From assembly GCA_044347755.1 (NCBI GenBank), contig JBIKUE010000157.1, positions 1 to 9,290 on the forward strand: a stretch of DNA of 9,290 nt, given 5' to 3'. This DNA comes from M3007 sp044347755 (GTDB lineage: Bacteria > Bacteroidota > Bacteroidia > Chitinophagales > Saprospiraceae). The position numbers and the translations under genes were made by a program. Below the pieces are notes generated by a model that saw nothing but the letters and a program-made list of their open reading frames with translations, had not been told where the DNA came from and searched no databases. Positions 1-6,310 of this stretch are shown one piece after another. Positions within the stretch are counted from its first letter, which is position 1; every line of letters starts with the position of its first letter.

Positions 1-53
1 TATGCATAACGTTCAGGGTTATTGGTGGCGCCGAGTACAAGTGTTTTTTTCAT
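1..53 (-). CDS. CoA-binding domain protein, N-terminal fragment
   Basis: This is the first 17 codons of a minus-strand gene cut by the left window edge; its ATG complements bases 51-53. The visible protein starts MKKTLVLGATNNPERYA. A short beta strand followed by G-A-T/S-x-N-P-x-R-Y is typical of the start of the small (about 120 aa) YccU-type CoA-binding Rossmann proteins common in Bacteroidota. Their biochemical role is poorly defined. Only the first strand and the nucleotide-binding loop are visible, so the assignment rests on this short match. The gene is divergent from dcd with 150 bp between them, and I found no clear TAnnTTTG box for it there. Confidence 0.6.
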   Translation of the reverse strand, partial: MKKTLVLGATNNPERYA

Positions 54-130
54 CAGGAAAAGATGGACTGTAAAACCATCGCGTTAAAAATAAGAACATA
101 GAATTGAGCAAAAAGTTAAGGTTGGCACCA

Positions 131-138
131 TACTTTTG
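131..138 (+). promoter_or_regulatory. Bacteroidota-type -7 promoter box for dcd
   Basis: TACTTTTG fits the Bacteroidota primary-sigma -7 consensus TAnnTTTG. A TTG at 104-106 could serve as the -33 element, but its 24-base spacing is longer than the usual 19-21. Transcription would begin near 145, giving a leader of about 59 nt that carries the whole 9-bp repeat at 157-201. Confidence 0.5.
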
Positions 139-156
139 CGCACTTTTTCAAACAAA

Positions 157-201
157 CCACATTCCCCACATTTTCCACATTCCCCACATTTCCCACATTT
201 C
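157..201 (+). repeat. Five tandem 9-bp units directly before the dcd start
   Basis: Five consecutive 9-bp units of the form CCACATTYY run without interruption: CCACATTCC, CCACATTTT, CCACATTCC, CCACATTTC, CCACATTTC. They are followed by CC and the dcd ATG, so the array abuts the start codon. The plus strand contains no G, making the strand read away from dcd free of C. If the promoter at 131-138 is right, the array forms most of the dcd leader and leaves no room for a Shine-Dalgarno site. The minus strand is open through the array and would encode a Gly-Lys/Glu-Cys repeat, but nothing supports that being translated. Confidence 0.9.
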
Positions 202-203
202 CC

Positions 204-737
204 ATGATCCTGACCGATAAAAAAATCCTGGAATCCATCCAAAGCGGCCAAATTGTTATCGAGCCGTTCCGTCCTGAGTGTTTGGGCACTAATTCCTACG
301 ATGTGCATCTGGGTACCTATCTGGCCGTTTATCAGGATCATCAACTGGATGCTAAAAAGCATAACCGGATCAATGTGTTTGAAATTCCGGAAGAAGGATT
401 TGTATTGCAACCAGGTACCCTCTACCTGGGTGTAACGGAAGAATATACCGAAACGCATAATTCGGTCCCATTCCTGGAAGGGAAAAGCAGTGTTGGTAGA
501 TTAGGCATCGACATCCACGCCACGGCCGGCAAAGGTGATGTTGGCTTTTGCAACACCTGGACCCTGGAAATATCCTGCGTGATGCCCGTGCGCGTGTATG
601 CAGGCATGCCTATAGGCCAATTGATTTATTTCCTGGTGGACGGAGATATTGCCAACTACTACAACAAAAAACAAAATGCCAAGTACACCGACCGTACCGA
701 TAAGCCGGTGGAAAGCATGATGTGGAAGAATTTTTGA
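204..737 (+). CDS. dcd: dCTP deaminase
   Basis: This 177-aa protein is a dCTP deaminase of the trimeric dUTPase fold. It converts dCTP to dUTP and ammonia in the cytoplasm, feeding dTMP synthesis. The conserved core GKSSVGRLG lies at residues 93-101, with the phosphate-contacting Ser and Arg of the family. The stretch GDVGF is at 111-115, and the catalytic glutamate is probably E122 in the TLEIS segment. The GMPIGQL motif at 134-140 is the usual C-terminal nucleotide-binding segment. Length matches Bacteroidota homologues and is slightly shorter than the 193-aa E. coli enzyme. The ATG at 204 gives the normal MILTDKKIL N-terminus. The gene is monocistronic, faces the OmpA-like gene tail to tail, and its TGA stop is the first three bases of a 9-bp repeat unit. 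Whether it also hydrolyses dUTP, as some archaeal and mycobacterial relatives do, cannot be told from sequence alone. Confidence 0.95.
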   Translation: MILTDKKILESIQSGQIVIEPFRPECLGTNSYDVHLGTYLAVYQDHQLDAKKHNRINVFEIPEEGFVLQPGTLYLGVTEEYTETHNSVPFLEGKSSVGRLGIDIHATAGKGDVGFCNTWTLEISCVMPVRVYAGMPIGQLIYFLVDGDIANYYNKKQNAKYTDRTDKPVESMMWKNF

Positions 738-882
738 GTGTTTTGAGTGTTTTAGTTGGCGTGCGGCTGGGTATTTGAACCTCGCCGGACTGAAAAACAC
801 TCAAGTGCACTAACTAAATACACTTTAGTTTCACCCCAATACCCAACCGAACCGAACGCCAACCAAAACACTAAAACACTCA
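735..882. repeat. Long imperfect inverted repeat between two convergent genes
   Basis: The left arm (735-776) starts with two copies of TGAGTGTTT, then TAGTTGGCG and TGGGTATT. The right arm (837-882), read on the minus strand, starts with TGAGTGTTT, then TAGTGTTTT, GGTTGGCG and, after a few extra bases, TGGGTATT. The arms pair over about 40 bp with small bulges around a loop of about 60 bp. A further partial copy (TTGAGTGTTTTT on the minus strand) lies at 793-804. The TGA stops of dcd (735-737) and of the OmpA-like gene (880-882) are both the first three bases of a TGAGTGTTT unit. Between convergent genes this could act as a bidirectional terminator or protect 3' ends, but no classical GC hairpin plus T-run is present. 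Confidence 0.85.
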
Positions 883-2010
883 TCTTTTCGTCACCATAAA
901 CTCCACCCGGCGGTTCTGCGCCCGGCCTTCATCTGTGTCGTTGGTGGCAATTGGCCTGGCCTCTCCTTCCCCATGAGAGTGCAGTCGGTTTTTATTGATT
1001 TTATGTTCCAAAAGAAAGTTTTCTACCGCCAGCGCTCTTCTTCTGGATAGGTCGATATTGTAAGCATCGTCGCCCCAGGAATCCGTATGCCCCGCGATTT
1101 CTATGCTGAGTTTGGGGTTTTCCCGCATGATTTTCAGCAATTTGTTTAATTCTACAAAAGACCTGGGCATGAGTTCATCTTTGTCGAATTCAAAATATAT
1201 ATGCTTTAACTGGATGGTTTTACCTACTTCCAGGCTTTGTTTGGTCAGGTCATCCGGCTTTATGGGGATCGGCCTGAAAGGTGGAATTTTTTTTACCAGT
1301 ACATCATCAATGTAGTAGTAGGCGTAGTTGTAGCTGTCTTCTCTGGGTGCAGCAGACAGTGTATTCGTGTCATCACTGAAGTTCCCGATAAGGATAAATT
1401 CCGCTTCGTATTTGGCCACAAATTGTCCGCTTACTTTGACCCATTTGCCTCCCGGAGCAGCTACAATATCTTGAGCTTTTACCTGGGCTTCCCGGATCAG
1501 GATCTCGTCGGTGCTGCGTTTGATTTCTGATACGGAAAAGTAGGCGCCCAGATTGTTGATCTGCAAAGATTTAGATAAATGAGTGGTCCAGAATTCCACA
1601 TAATACGCTTGTCCGATCACCAGCGGTTCTGAAAGCTGAATTTCAATGTATTCCCGGCAATGAGGTTTGCCATTGGTACATCCGAAAAGGGTTAAGCCGG
1701 CCATACTTTTCCCATTTCGGGCTTTTTGTGCTCCAAAACCCTTTTCTGCCCAATCCATTGGCACATGTACCCCCTGCCCGTATACATCCGGGCTGGCGGT
1801 AGTGGCGCTGAACCAGTATTTGACCACTTCCCCGAAATAAGACCCCTTATACGACCATCCGATAGGAGCTCCGGAAAACCGTTCAAAACCCGGATTAGGA
1901 ACAATGTTCACCACTGTTTTTTGCGCTTGAAGAGCAGTAACTACGAGCATAAAAGCCAATAGCCATTGCAGGCGCTGAACAGGAATGATAGCAAATATAA
2001 ATTTTTTCAT
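880..2010 (-). CDS. OmpA-family peptidoglycan-binding protein with N-terminal beta-sandwich-like region
   Basis: This is a 376-aa exported protein. Residues 1-30 are a signal peptide (MKKF start, hydrophobic core about 15-27, ending ALQAQ). Residues about 35-240 are rich in predicted beta structure. They open with NPGFERF...GW and close with YYIDDVLVKK, the pattern of jelly-roll, carbohydrate-binding-like modules, though the ligand is unknown. Residues about 267-376 are a complete OmpA C-terminal domain: IYFEFDKDEL, then GHTD with D310, and NIDLSRRRA with R325. These are the Asp and Arg, 15 residues apart, that hold diaminopimelate in peptidoglycan. The protein probably links the outer membrane or an extracellular layer to the cell wall. 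An upstream ATG at 2029-2031 would add seven residues, but it lies inside the putative promoter, so the ATG at 2008-2010 is preferred. Cys111 and Cys118 could form a disulfide. Confidence 0.9.
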   Translation of the reverse strand: MKKFIFAIIPVQRLQWLLAFMLVVTALQAQKTVVNIVPNPGFERFSGAPIGWSYKGSYFGEVVKYWFSATTASPDVYGQGVHVPMDWAEKGFGAQKARNGKSMAGLTLFGCTNGKPHCREYIEIQLSEPLVIGQAYYVEFWTTHLSKSLQINNLGAYFSVSEIKRSTDEILIREAQVKAQDIVAAPGGKWVKVSGQFVAKYEAEFILIGNFSDDTNTLSAAPREDSYNYAYYYIDDVLVKKIPPFRPIPIKPDDLTKQSLEVGKTIQLKHIYFEFDKDELMPRSFVELNKLLKIMRENPKLSIEIAGHTDSWGDDAYNIDLSRRRALAVENFLLEHKINKNRLHSHGEGEARPIATNDTDEGRAQNRRVEFMVTKR

Positions 2011-2028
2011 GAGGTAGGCTTCAATGGC

Positions 2029-2036
2029 CAAAAGTA
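2029..2036 (-). promoter_or_regulatory. Putative -7 box for the OmpA-like gene
   Basis: The minus strand reads TACTTTTG, matching TAnnTTTG, 19 bp before the chosen ATG. Transcription would start near 2022 with a leader of about 12 nt. No convincing -33 TTG is seen. The position argues against the longer start codon at 2031. Confidence 0.5.
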
Positions 2037-2120
2037 GAGGTAGCGAGGTGAAATATATGAATTAACCTTAAACTGTCTGAAAGGTTTATACACGAACAAT
2101 TGTTTAAAATTCAAACCGTA

Positions 2121-2153
2121 CTTGTCCGCTTTCCACAGTTCACCCTACCTTTG
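2121..2153 (+). promoter_or_regulatory. Bacteroidota promoter for ugd
   Basis: The -33-type element CTTG at 2121-2124 and the -7 box TACCTTTG at 2146-2153 are separated by 21 bases, close to the Bacteroidota consensus TTTG-N19-21-TAnnTTTG. Transcription from about 2160 gives a leader of about 62 nt that is rich in A and C and lacks a Shine-Dalgarno sequence. This is the best-formed promoter in the window. Confidence 0.65.
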
Positions 2154-2221
2154 CGCCTCAATTTCCAAAAAACACTTTTCCGGGCTAACCCCCTGAATAC
2201 ACACCACACCCAAATATTTAC

Positions 2222-3547
2222 ATGAATATCGCAGTTGTTGGCACCGGCTATGTAGGGCTGGTTACAGGAACCTGTTTCGCTGAAACAGGAAACAATGTCA
2301 TTTGTGTTGACATTAACCAGGAAAAAATTAAAAACCTCCGCGCCGGGAAAATTCCCATTTTTGAACCCGGACTGGATGTGTTGTTTGAACGCAATACCAA
2401 AGAAGGACGCCTGCATTTTACCACAGATCTTCCTGAAGCCATCAAACAGGCTTCTATCATCTTTCTGGCACTTCCTACGCCTCCAGGCGAAGATGGCTCT
2501 GCCGATCTCTCCTACATAATGGGTGTAGCCCGGGATCTGGGCGGTATCATCACAGACTACAAAGTGATCGTAGACAAAAGTACCGTGCCCGTTGGCACCG
2601 CCGAAAAGGTGGCGGCAATTATGGCCGAGAAGTTGCCTAAGAAACTGTTTGATGTGGTATCTAACCCGGAATTTTTGCGCGAAGGTGTGGCTGTGGATGA
2701 TTTTATGAAACCCGACCGCGTAGTGGTGGGCACCAAAAGTGAAAAGGCCAAAAAGCTGATGAGACAGCTTTATGAGCCGTTTGTGCGCCAGGGTAATCCT
2801 ATTTATTTTATGGATGAGCGCAGTGCGGAAATGACCAAATATGCGGCCAATTCTTACCTCGCTGCCCGTATTTCCTTTATGAATGAAATTGCCAACCTGT
2901 GCGAAAAAGTTGGCGCCAATGTAGATCAGGTGCGCATAGGCATGGGTTCGGATTCCCGCATCGGCAAACGTTTCCTGTTCCCGGGCATCGGATACGGAGG
3001 TTCATGCTTCCCTAAAGACGTACAGGCGCTGGCCAAAACGGCTTCAGAATATTCCTACGATTTCAAAATCCTGAAATCCGTGATGAAGGTGAACAGCATT
3101 CAGAAAGGTGTGCTCACCAAAAAGATCAAAAAGCACTTCAAGAACGATCTCCAGGGTAAAACCATCGGCGTTTGGGGACTGGCCTTCAAGCCCAATACCG
3201 ACGATATCCGCGAGGCTCCGGCGCTGGTAATCATCGACGAGCTACTGGCCCTGGGCGCCAGGGTGCGCGCATTTGATCCTGAAGCTATGGAGCATGTGCG
3301 CAGCATTTATGGCAACCGCATTACGCTTTGCAATAAAATGTACGAAGCACTCGAAGGCGCCGATTGCCTGGCCATTATGACCGAGTGGAACGAATTCCGC
3401 ACCCCGGATTACGACCAAATCGGCACCCTGCTCCGCGAAAAAGTGATTTTCGATGGTCGGAATGTATATGATACCGAGCAAATGAAAGAACTCGGATTTC
3501 AATACATAAGCATAGGCCGGCCGAAGGTGAAGGGGAGGAAGAAATAG
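2222..3547 (+). CDS. ugd: UDP-glucose 6-dehydrogenase
   Basis: This 441-aa cytoplasmic enzyme oxidises UDP-glucose to UDP-glucuronate with two NAD+, supplying uronic acids for capsule, exopolysaccharide or LPS. The N-terminal Rossmann domain begins with GTGYVG at 7-12 and an acidic strand end at D30. Family landmarks follow in order: STVPVGT at 120-126, NPEFLREG at 148-155, MTKYAANSYLA at 204-214 with the conserved lysine K206, and GYGGSCFPKD at 257-266 with the catalytic nucleophile C262. The C-terminal UDP-binding domain contains GLAFKPNTDDIREAP at 319-333 and DGRN at 411-414. Length and residues are complete, so it should be active. The basic tail KVKGRKK is not part of the fold. No polysaccharide genes adjoin it here. 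It has its own promoter upstream and a terminator about 125 bp downstream. The UDP-mannose/GDP-mannose dehydrogenases are relatives, but the motifs fit Ugd best. Confidence 0.95.
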   Translation: MNIAVVGTGYVGLVTGTCFAETGNNVICVDINQEKIKNLRAGKIPIFEPGLDVLFERNTKEGRLHFTTDLPEAIKQASIIFLALPTPPGEDGSADLSYIMGVARDLGGIITDYKVIVDKSTVPVGTAEKVAAIMAEKLPKKLFDVVSNPEFLREGVAVDDFMKPDRVVVGTKSEKAKKLMRQLYEPFVRQGNPIYFMDERSAEMTKYAANSYLAARISFMNEIANLCEKVGANVDQVRIGMGSDSRIGKRFLFPGIGYGGSCFPKDVQALAKTASEYSYDFKILKSVMKVNSIQKGVLTKKIKKHFKNDLQGKTIGVWGLAFKPNTDDIREAPALVIIDELLALGARVRAFDPEAMEHVRSIYGNRITLCNKMYEALEGADCLAIMTEWNEFRTPDYDQIGTLLREKVIFDGRNVYDTEQMKELGFQYISIGRPKVKGRKK

Positions 3548-3550
3548 TTG

Positions 3551-3589
3551 AGGTCATTTAGGAGTCATTTAGGTCATTAGGGGGCATTT
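3551..3589 (-). repeat. Inverted partial copy of the 30-bp array phrase behind ugd
   Basis: Read on the minus strand, this segment contains AAATGCCCCC, TAATGACC, TAAATGACTCC and TAAATGACC. These are the same words, in the same order, as in the plus-strand array at 3821-4000, with single-base differences. It begins three bases after the ugd stop codon. It therefore forms one arm of an inverted pair around a core of about 230 bp. Confidence 0.8.
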
Positions 3590-3625
3590 GCACCATGCCA
3601 CTATCTGTTCACCCATTCGTTCTGC

Positions 3626-3644
3626 TGGTCCTGTAATAGGACCA
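3626..3644. other. Short hairpin
   Basis: TGGTCCT and AGGACCA form a perfect 7-bp stem around the loop GTAAT. No T-run follows, so it is not a terminator by itself. It could be a protein-binding site or a 3'-end structure of the ugd transcript. Confidence 0.4.
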
Positions 3645-3670
3645 TTGGTGAAATATGTTAGTTCCTGAGC

Positions 3671-3697
3671 GTCACCTTTCAGGCGACATTTTTTTTT
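3671..3697 (+). terminator. Rho-independent terminator of ugd
   Basis: GTCACCT, loop TTC and AGGCGAC form a 7-bp stem with one A-C mismatch, followed by A and nine T. It lies 123 bp after the ugd stop, in the right orientation to end the ugd transcript. Confidence 0.65.
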
Positions 3698-3820
3698 GAA
3701 TATTTCTTTAATCACAGGTATAAGAACTGATAATTTCTAACGTTCTTAAGTTTTAAGGAGTCAATGGAATAATCCAATTAACCTGGATGCTGCTTCAGTA
3801 AGCGAAAAAAGTCTCCTTCA

Positions 3821-4000
3821 ATGACCCAAATGACTTACCAAATGCCCCCAATGACCCAAATGACTTACCAAATGACCCAAATGACCCAAATGACTTACCA
3901 AATGCCCCAAATGACCCAAATGACTTACCAAATGACCCCAATGACCCAAATGACTTACCAAATGACCCCAATGACCCAAATGACTTACCAAATGCCCCCC
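3821..4000 (+). repeat. Six perfect-register 30-bp tandem units
   Basis: Units begin at 3821, 3851, 3881, 3911, 3941 and 3971. The first 20 bases are identical in all six (ATGACCCAA, then ATGACTTACCA). The last ten vary: AATGCCCCCA, AATGACCCAA, AATGCCCCAA, AATGACCCCA twice, and AATGCCCCCC. Each unit is built of 9-, 12- and 9-bp words, each beginning with ATG. All 18 ATGs lie in one reading frame, and G occurs only inside those ATGs. That frame would encode (MTQMTYQMxx) six times and runs to a TGA at 4049-4051, overlapping the next gene by 32 bases in a different frame. Identical unit length points to duplication of whole 30-mers, while the words inside show an older, shorter repeat. Translation is not supported by anything else, so I treat it as an intergenic array. 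Confidence 0.95.
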
Positions 4001-4003
4001 CCC
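3995..4003 (+). repeat. Run of nine C at the array/gene junction
   Basis: The last array unit ends in a homopolymer of nine C, 16 bases before the ATG of the next gene. Tracts of this length are prone to slippage. The array frame and the gene frame differ by one base. A tract of eight C would put them in the same frame, with no stop codon between them. Confidence 0.85.
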
Positions 4004-4019
4004 GCAATCCTCCTCGCCC

Positions 4020-4958
4020 ATGGCTCAAATCAACTGGGTATTTCTGGATGACTTTGGTGGCCGCCACAAAGTGGGGCTGTATCACGGCGACCGCTCAGGC
4101 CACGTGATGCTTCATTGCAATTTGAAAGTAGTGCAGATTGACTTTTCGGTGAAGGATACCAAAATGTACTCCTTTTTCATCGAAGATGAGCTCTGTGAGG
4201 TCATTTTGGAAAAACGCAAAGACGGCGCTTTTGCTTACGAGTTCAGGGTAAACAAAAAAATTGATACTCCACGAAACAGGGTCAGAAGAGTACAAGAGGG
4301 CAAAAACAGGAAATACATGGCCTTCATTGTTGGTGGTTTAGTGCTATTGTTAGCCGGTGCTTTTGTCGGGTTAAAATGGTACGGGCGCAGCCAGGAACTC
4401 AAACGAATAGCGCTGACCAGTGTGGTAAGCCATTACAGTAAAGATAACATGAAAAGGCTGGTTTCAGAAGGTAAACGAACCATAGCCAGACTGCATCTTT
4501 CTCAGAACAGCGGAACAAAGGAGCAAACTATTACCTATGCGTTGTTGGCATTGGATAGCCTGATGGAACAAGGGGATTTCAAGGTGCCACACACCCAACC
4601 AATACTATTGCCAAGTGGTTTTCCATTTGCGGAGGGCGACGAATTTGAGGCTATTTATCTGCCTTCCGATCCCACCGTCCATCGGGTAGATTTCTTCCAG
4701 CCTACTCGCTATACCACGTCGCGTTATATTTCATTGGCAACTGCTGCAGAAAAAGCCATGCATCCTGCTACCAATCCGGAACGAAGTGTTTGCAGGGTGC
4801 TTACAGCTGCTGAGTTCTCCGGCTGGCCGGTGCTTGCGCATTTTATTTTTCAGGATAACACTCCGGAAAAAAACAAGCGTTTCAATCAGGCTTCCTACAA
4901 TAAATTATGGGAGAACCCCGACCTCCAGAAAGCCGTCGTTCGAAACTGCAACAACTGA
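4020..4958 (+). CDS. Unrecognised single-pass membrane protein
   Basis: I do not recognise this 312-aa protein with confidence. Residues 1-95 form a strand-rich, soluble-looking domain that opens MAQINWVFLDDFGGRHKVGLYHG. A basic segment (RNRVRRVQEGKNRK, 85-98) precedes one transmembrane helix at about 100-120, so the N-terminal domain is probably cytoplasmic and the 190-residue remainder periplasmic. The periplasmic part contains TIARLHL near 154-160 and GDEFEAIYLPSDPTVHRVDF at 206-225. This recalls the way DUF3592-type domains end (G-x-x-x-x-V-x-Y-x-P-x-x-P), but that is only a resemblance. There are four cysteines (33, 59, 258, 310). The start is fixed: an in-frame stop lies at 3981 and no other start codon lies between. 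It sits behind the 30-bp array and ends 22 bp from the convergent thioredoxin-fold gene, with no terminator visible in that gap. Confidence 0.85.
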   Translation: MAQINWVFLDDFGGRHKVGLYHGDRSGHVMLHCNLKVVQIDFSVKDTKMYSFFIEDELCEVILEKRKDGAFAYEFRVNKKIDTPRNRVRRVQEGKNRKYMAFIVGGLVLLLAGAFVGLKWYGRSQELKRIALTSVVSHYSKDNMKRLVSEGKRTIARLHLSQNSGTKEQTITYALLALDSLMEQGDFKVPHTQPILLPSGFPFAEGDEFEAIYLPSDPTVHRVDFFQPTRYTTSRYISLATAAEKAMHPATNPERSVCRVLTAAEFSGWPVLAHFIFQDNTPEKNKRFNQASYNKLWENPDLQKAVVRNCNN

Positions 4959-4980
4959 TTATTTGCTGCCATTCCGGCGA

Positions 4981-6153
4981 TCACTTTTTCTGGATTTCTT
5001 CCAATAGTTCTTCGATTAATAAAGAATCTTCTTCTGTCGCTTTAGCCAGTTCCAGTGAACGTTCTGCAGCTTTTTTAGCAGCTTTCTTTTTGCCTAGCTT
5101 AAGCCATAATTTAGCAAGGGTGTATTGATAATAAGTCGTTTCATGAATGGAAATGGCATTCTGTACCCATCCCAGCGCGGTTTCCAGGTGTTCAGGATTG
5201 CGTACCTCCTCTGAAAATAGCCAGGCCATTTCATTAAGCTCATCCGGATCCTCAGATGGAAACCGCTTAAAATGATCCAAAGCACTCAGGGCAAACTGCT
5301 CTGTGTTTTGTTGCTTTAGATAATAATCAATCTTGTATCTGGAAGCAAGCTCTTCCCCTTTCTCAGGATAAACCGTGCCATACAACCGCTGTACTTCGCC
5401 AAGTTGCAGCTCAGGATGCGCCTGCAGATACCCCTCGAATACACTTAAAATCTTGCCTTTAACTTCTCTTTTCCCGTACTTCTCTTCAAAATCGCTCCTG
5501 TTCATCAGCAAATAGCGGAAACCACGGGAATATGGATCGGTAACATGTTGCAGAATCAGTTCCATGTTCTCCGGGGTGTCCAGTGATTCTTCCGTCTTTA
5601 AAAAATCATTGGCCAGGTCGCCAGCATTAGGATCATATGCAGCGGTTTTGGCTTTGAGAAATTGAAGCATAAAATCCCGGTTCCGTTGGCCGGCTGCATA
5701 TTGTATTTCCATACCTGCCAGATTGTTGGTGGGATCGAGGGCGGTTCTTCCAAGTGCCAGCACTTCCAGGGCACTCAGGTAGCCGACAGACCTGTGAAGT
5801 TCTTTTCCATTGCCATCTATAAACAGTAGGGTAGGATAGGCCCAAACCTTGTACTGGTTTGACACTTCAATGCCATCTGCTTTTTCCATATCCAGCTTTA
5901 CGTTAATAAAATGCCGGTTAAAGAACTCACCCAATGCTGAATCCGGAAATACCTCTTTCGACATGATCCTGCAAGGCCCGCACCAGGAAGCAATGGCATC
6001 AATAAAAATTAGTTTATTTTCCTTTTTTGCCTGAGTTAAAGCATCTTCCCATTCAAAGTGCCGAAATTGGATGCCCTGTGCAGGTAAAAGGTTGATATGA
6101 AAAAAGTTGAATATGGTTAAAAAATACCATGCAAAGCGGGATGTTCGGTACAT
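4981..6153 (-). CDS. Exported thioredoxin-fold protein with helical C-terminal region
   Basis: This 390-aa protein has an N-terminal signal peptide (hydrophobic about 8-23, ending LPAQ near 26). It is followed by a thioredoxin domain at about 30-140. The active site is WCGPC at 57-61, with the redox cysteines C58 and C61, and the cis-proline is P107 in AYPT. FIDGNGKEL and the following VGYLSALE complete the fold. The stretch IFIDAIASWCGPCR and a long residue spacing to DMEK resemble the thioredoxin-like (DsbD C-domain/Thioredoxin_7) group. The remaining 250 residues are mostly helical, and the last 110 or so (LETALGWVQNAI, YTLAKLWLKLGKKKAAKKAAERSLELA) look like degenerate TPRs, suggesting a partner-binding scaffold. 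A periplasmic thiol-disulfide role is likely; the substrate is unknown. The ATG at 6151-6153 lies 18 bp inside a putative -7 box and gives a complete signal peptide. Confidence 0.88.
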   Translation of the reverse strand: MYRTSRFAWYFLTIFNFFHINLLPAQGIQFRHFEWEDALTQAKKENKLIFIDAIASWCGPCRIMSKEVFPDSALGEFFNRHFINVKLDMEKADGIEVSNQYKVWAYPTLLFIDGNGKELHRSVGYLSALEVLALGRTALDPTNNLAGMEIQYAAGQRNRDFMLQFLKAKTAAYDPNAGDLANDFLKTEESLDTPENMELILQHVTDPYSRGFRYLLMNRSDFEEKYGKREVKGKILSVFEGYLQAHPELQLGEVQRLYGTVYPEKGEELASRYKIDYYLKQQNTEQFALSALDHFKRFPSEDPDELNEMAWLFSEEVRNPEHLETALGWVQNAISIHETTYYQYTLAKLWLKLGKKKAAKKAAERSLELAKATEEDSLLIEELLEEIQKK

Positions 6154-6170
6154 AACAAGATGGTTTGTGG

Positions 6171-6178
6171 CAAAAATA
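6171..6178 (-). promoter_or_regulatory. Putative -7 box for the thioredoxin-fold gene
   Basis: The minus strand reads TATTTTTG, fitting TAnnTTTG, with a predicted leader of about 11 nt, similar to its neighbours. No clear -33 TTG is seen at the expected distance. Confidence 0.4.
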
Positions 6179-6257
6179 ACATCAAGCTTCTATATTGGAA
6201 TATTAACGATATGTGCGAGGGTGCTTTTGTATTCCGTGCTACGTCTTAAAAAAACTT

Positions 6258-6291
6258 TTTGTGGTAAAATGTAAAGCTTTTTTTACCTTTG
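6258..6291 (+). promoter_or_regulatory. Bacteroidota promoter for the endonuclease gene
   Basis: TTTG at 6258-6261 and TACCTTTG at 6284-6291 are separated by 22 bases, near the Bacteroidota optimum. Transcription from about 6298 would give a leader of about 13 nt. The ATG at 6301 is in another frame and is not the start. Confidence 0.6.
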
Positions 6292-6310
6292 TCGAAACAA
6301 ATGTATTTAA

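Larger units (their letters stand above)
3548..4019. other. 472-bp gene-free region between ugd and the unknown membrane protein
   Basis: I see no conventional gene here. In order it holds an inverted copy of the array phrase (3551-3589), a short hairpin (3626-3644), the likely ugd terminator (3671-3697), an inverted repeat TAAGAAC/GTTCTTA spanning 3721-3748, the 30-bp tandem array (3821-4000) and a C9 run (3995-4003). No good TAnnTTTG box was found for the downstream gene. Its promoter should lie between the terminator and the array unless it is read through from ugd. Confidence 0.8.

Noticed and set aside
84..458. Open minus-strand frame with a Gly-Lys/Glu-Cys repeat
   Set aside because: It runs antisense through the start of dcd, and its repeat is simply the complement of the 9-bp array; no promoter or family resemblance supports it.
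204..737. dUTPase instead of dCTP deaminase
   Set aside because: The GDVGF stretch is shared with dUTPases, but the N-terminus, the GKSSVGRLG core and the TLE glutamate fit dCTP deaminase; bifunctionality cannot be judged from sequence.
880..2031. Longer start for the OmpA-like protein
   Set aside because: The extra seven residues precede a normal MKK signal peptide, and the upstream ATG lies within the predicted -7 box.
2095..2104. AACAATTGTT palindrome upstream of ugd as an operator
   Set aside because: Ten-base AT-rich palindromes are frequent by chance, and it lies outside the core promoter with no second copy.
3821..4000. CRISPR array
   Set aside because: The units are contiguous 30-mers with no unique spacers, and no cas genes are present.
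3551..4003. Insertion sequence or MITE with inverted ends
   Set aside because: The ends are unequal in copy number, there is no target-site duplication or transposase, and the same inverted layout recurs elsewhere with unrelated words.
3795..4085. Minus-strand frames encoding Ser-Phe-Gly-Lys or Leu-Gly-His repeats across the 30-bp array
   Set aside because: A 30-bp unit lacking stops keeps several frames open automatically. The peptides have no signal or family features and one frame extends into the coding region of the membrane protein.
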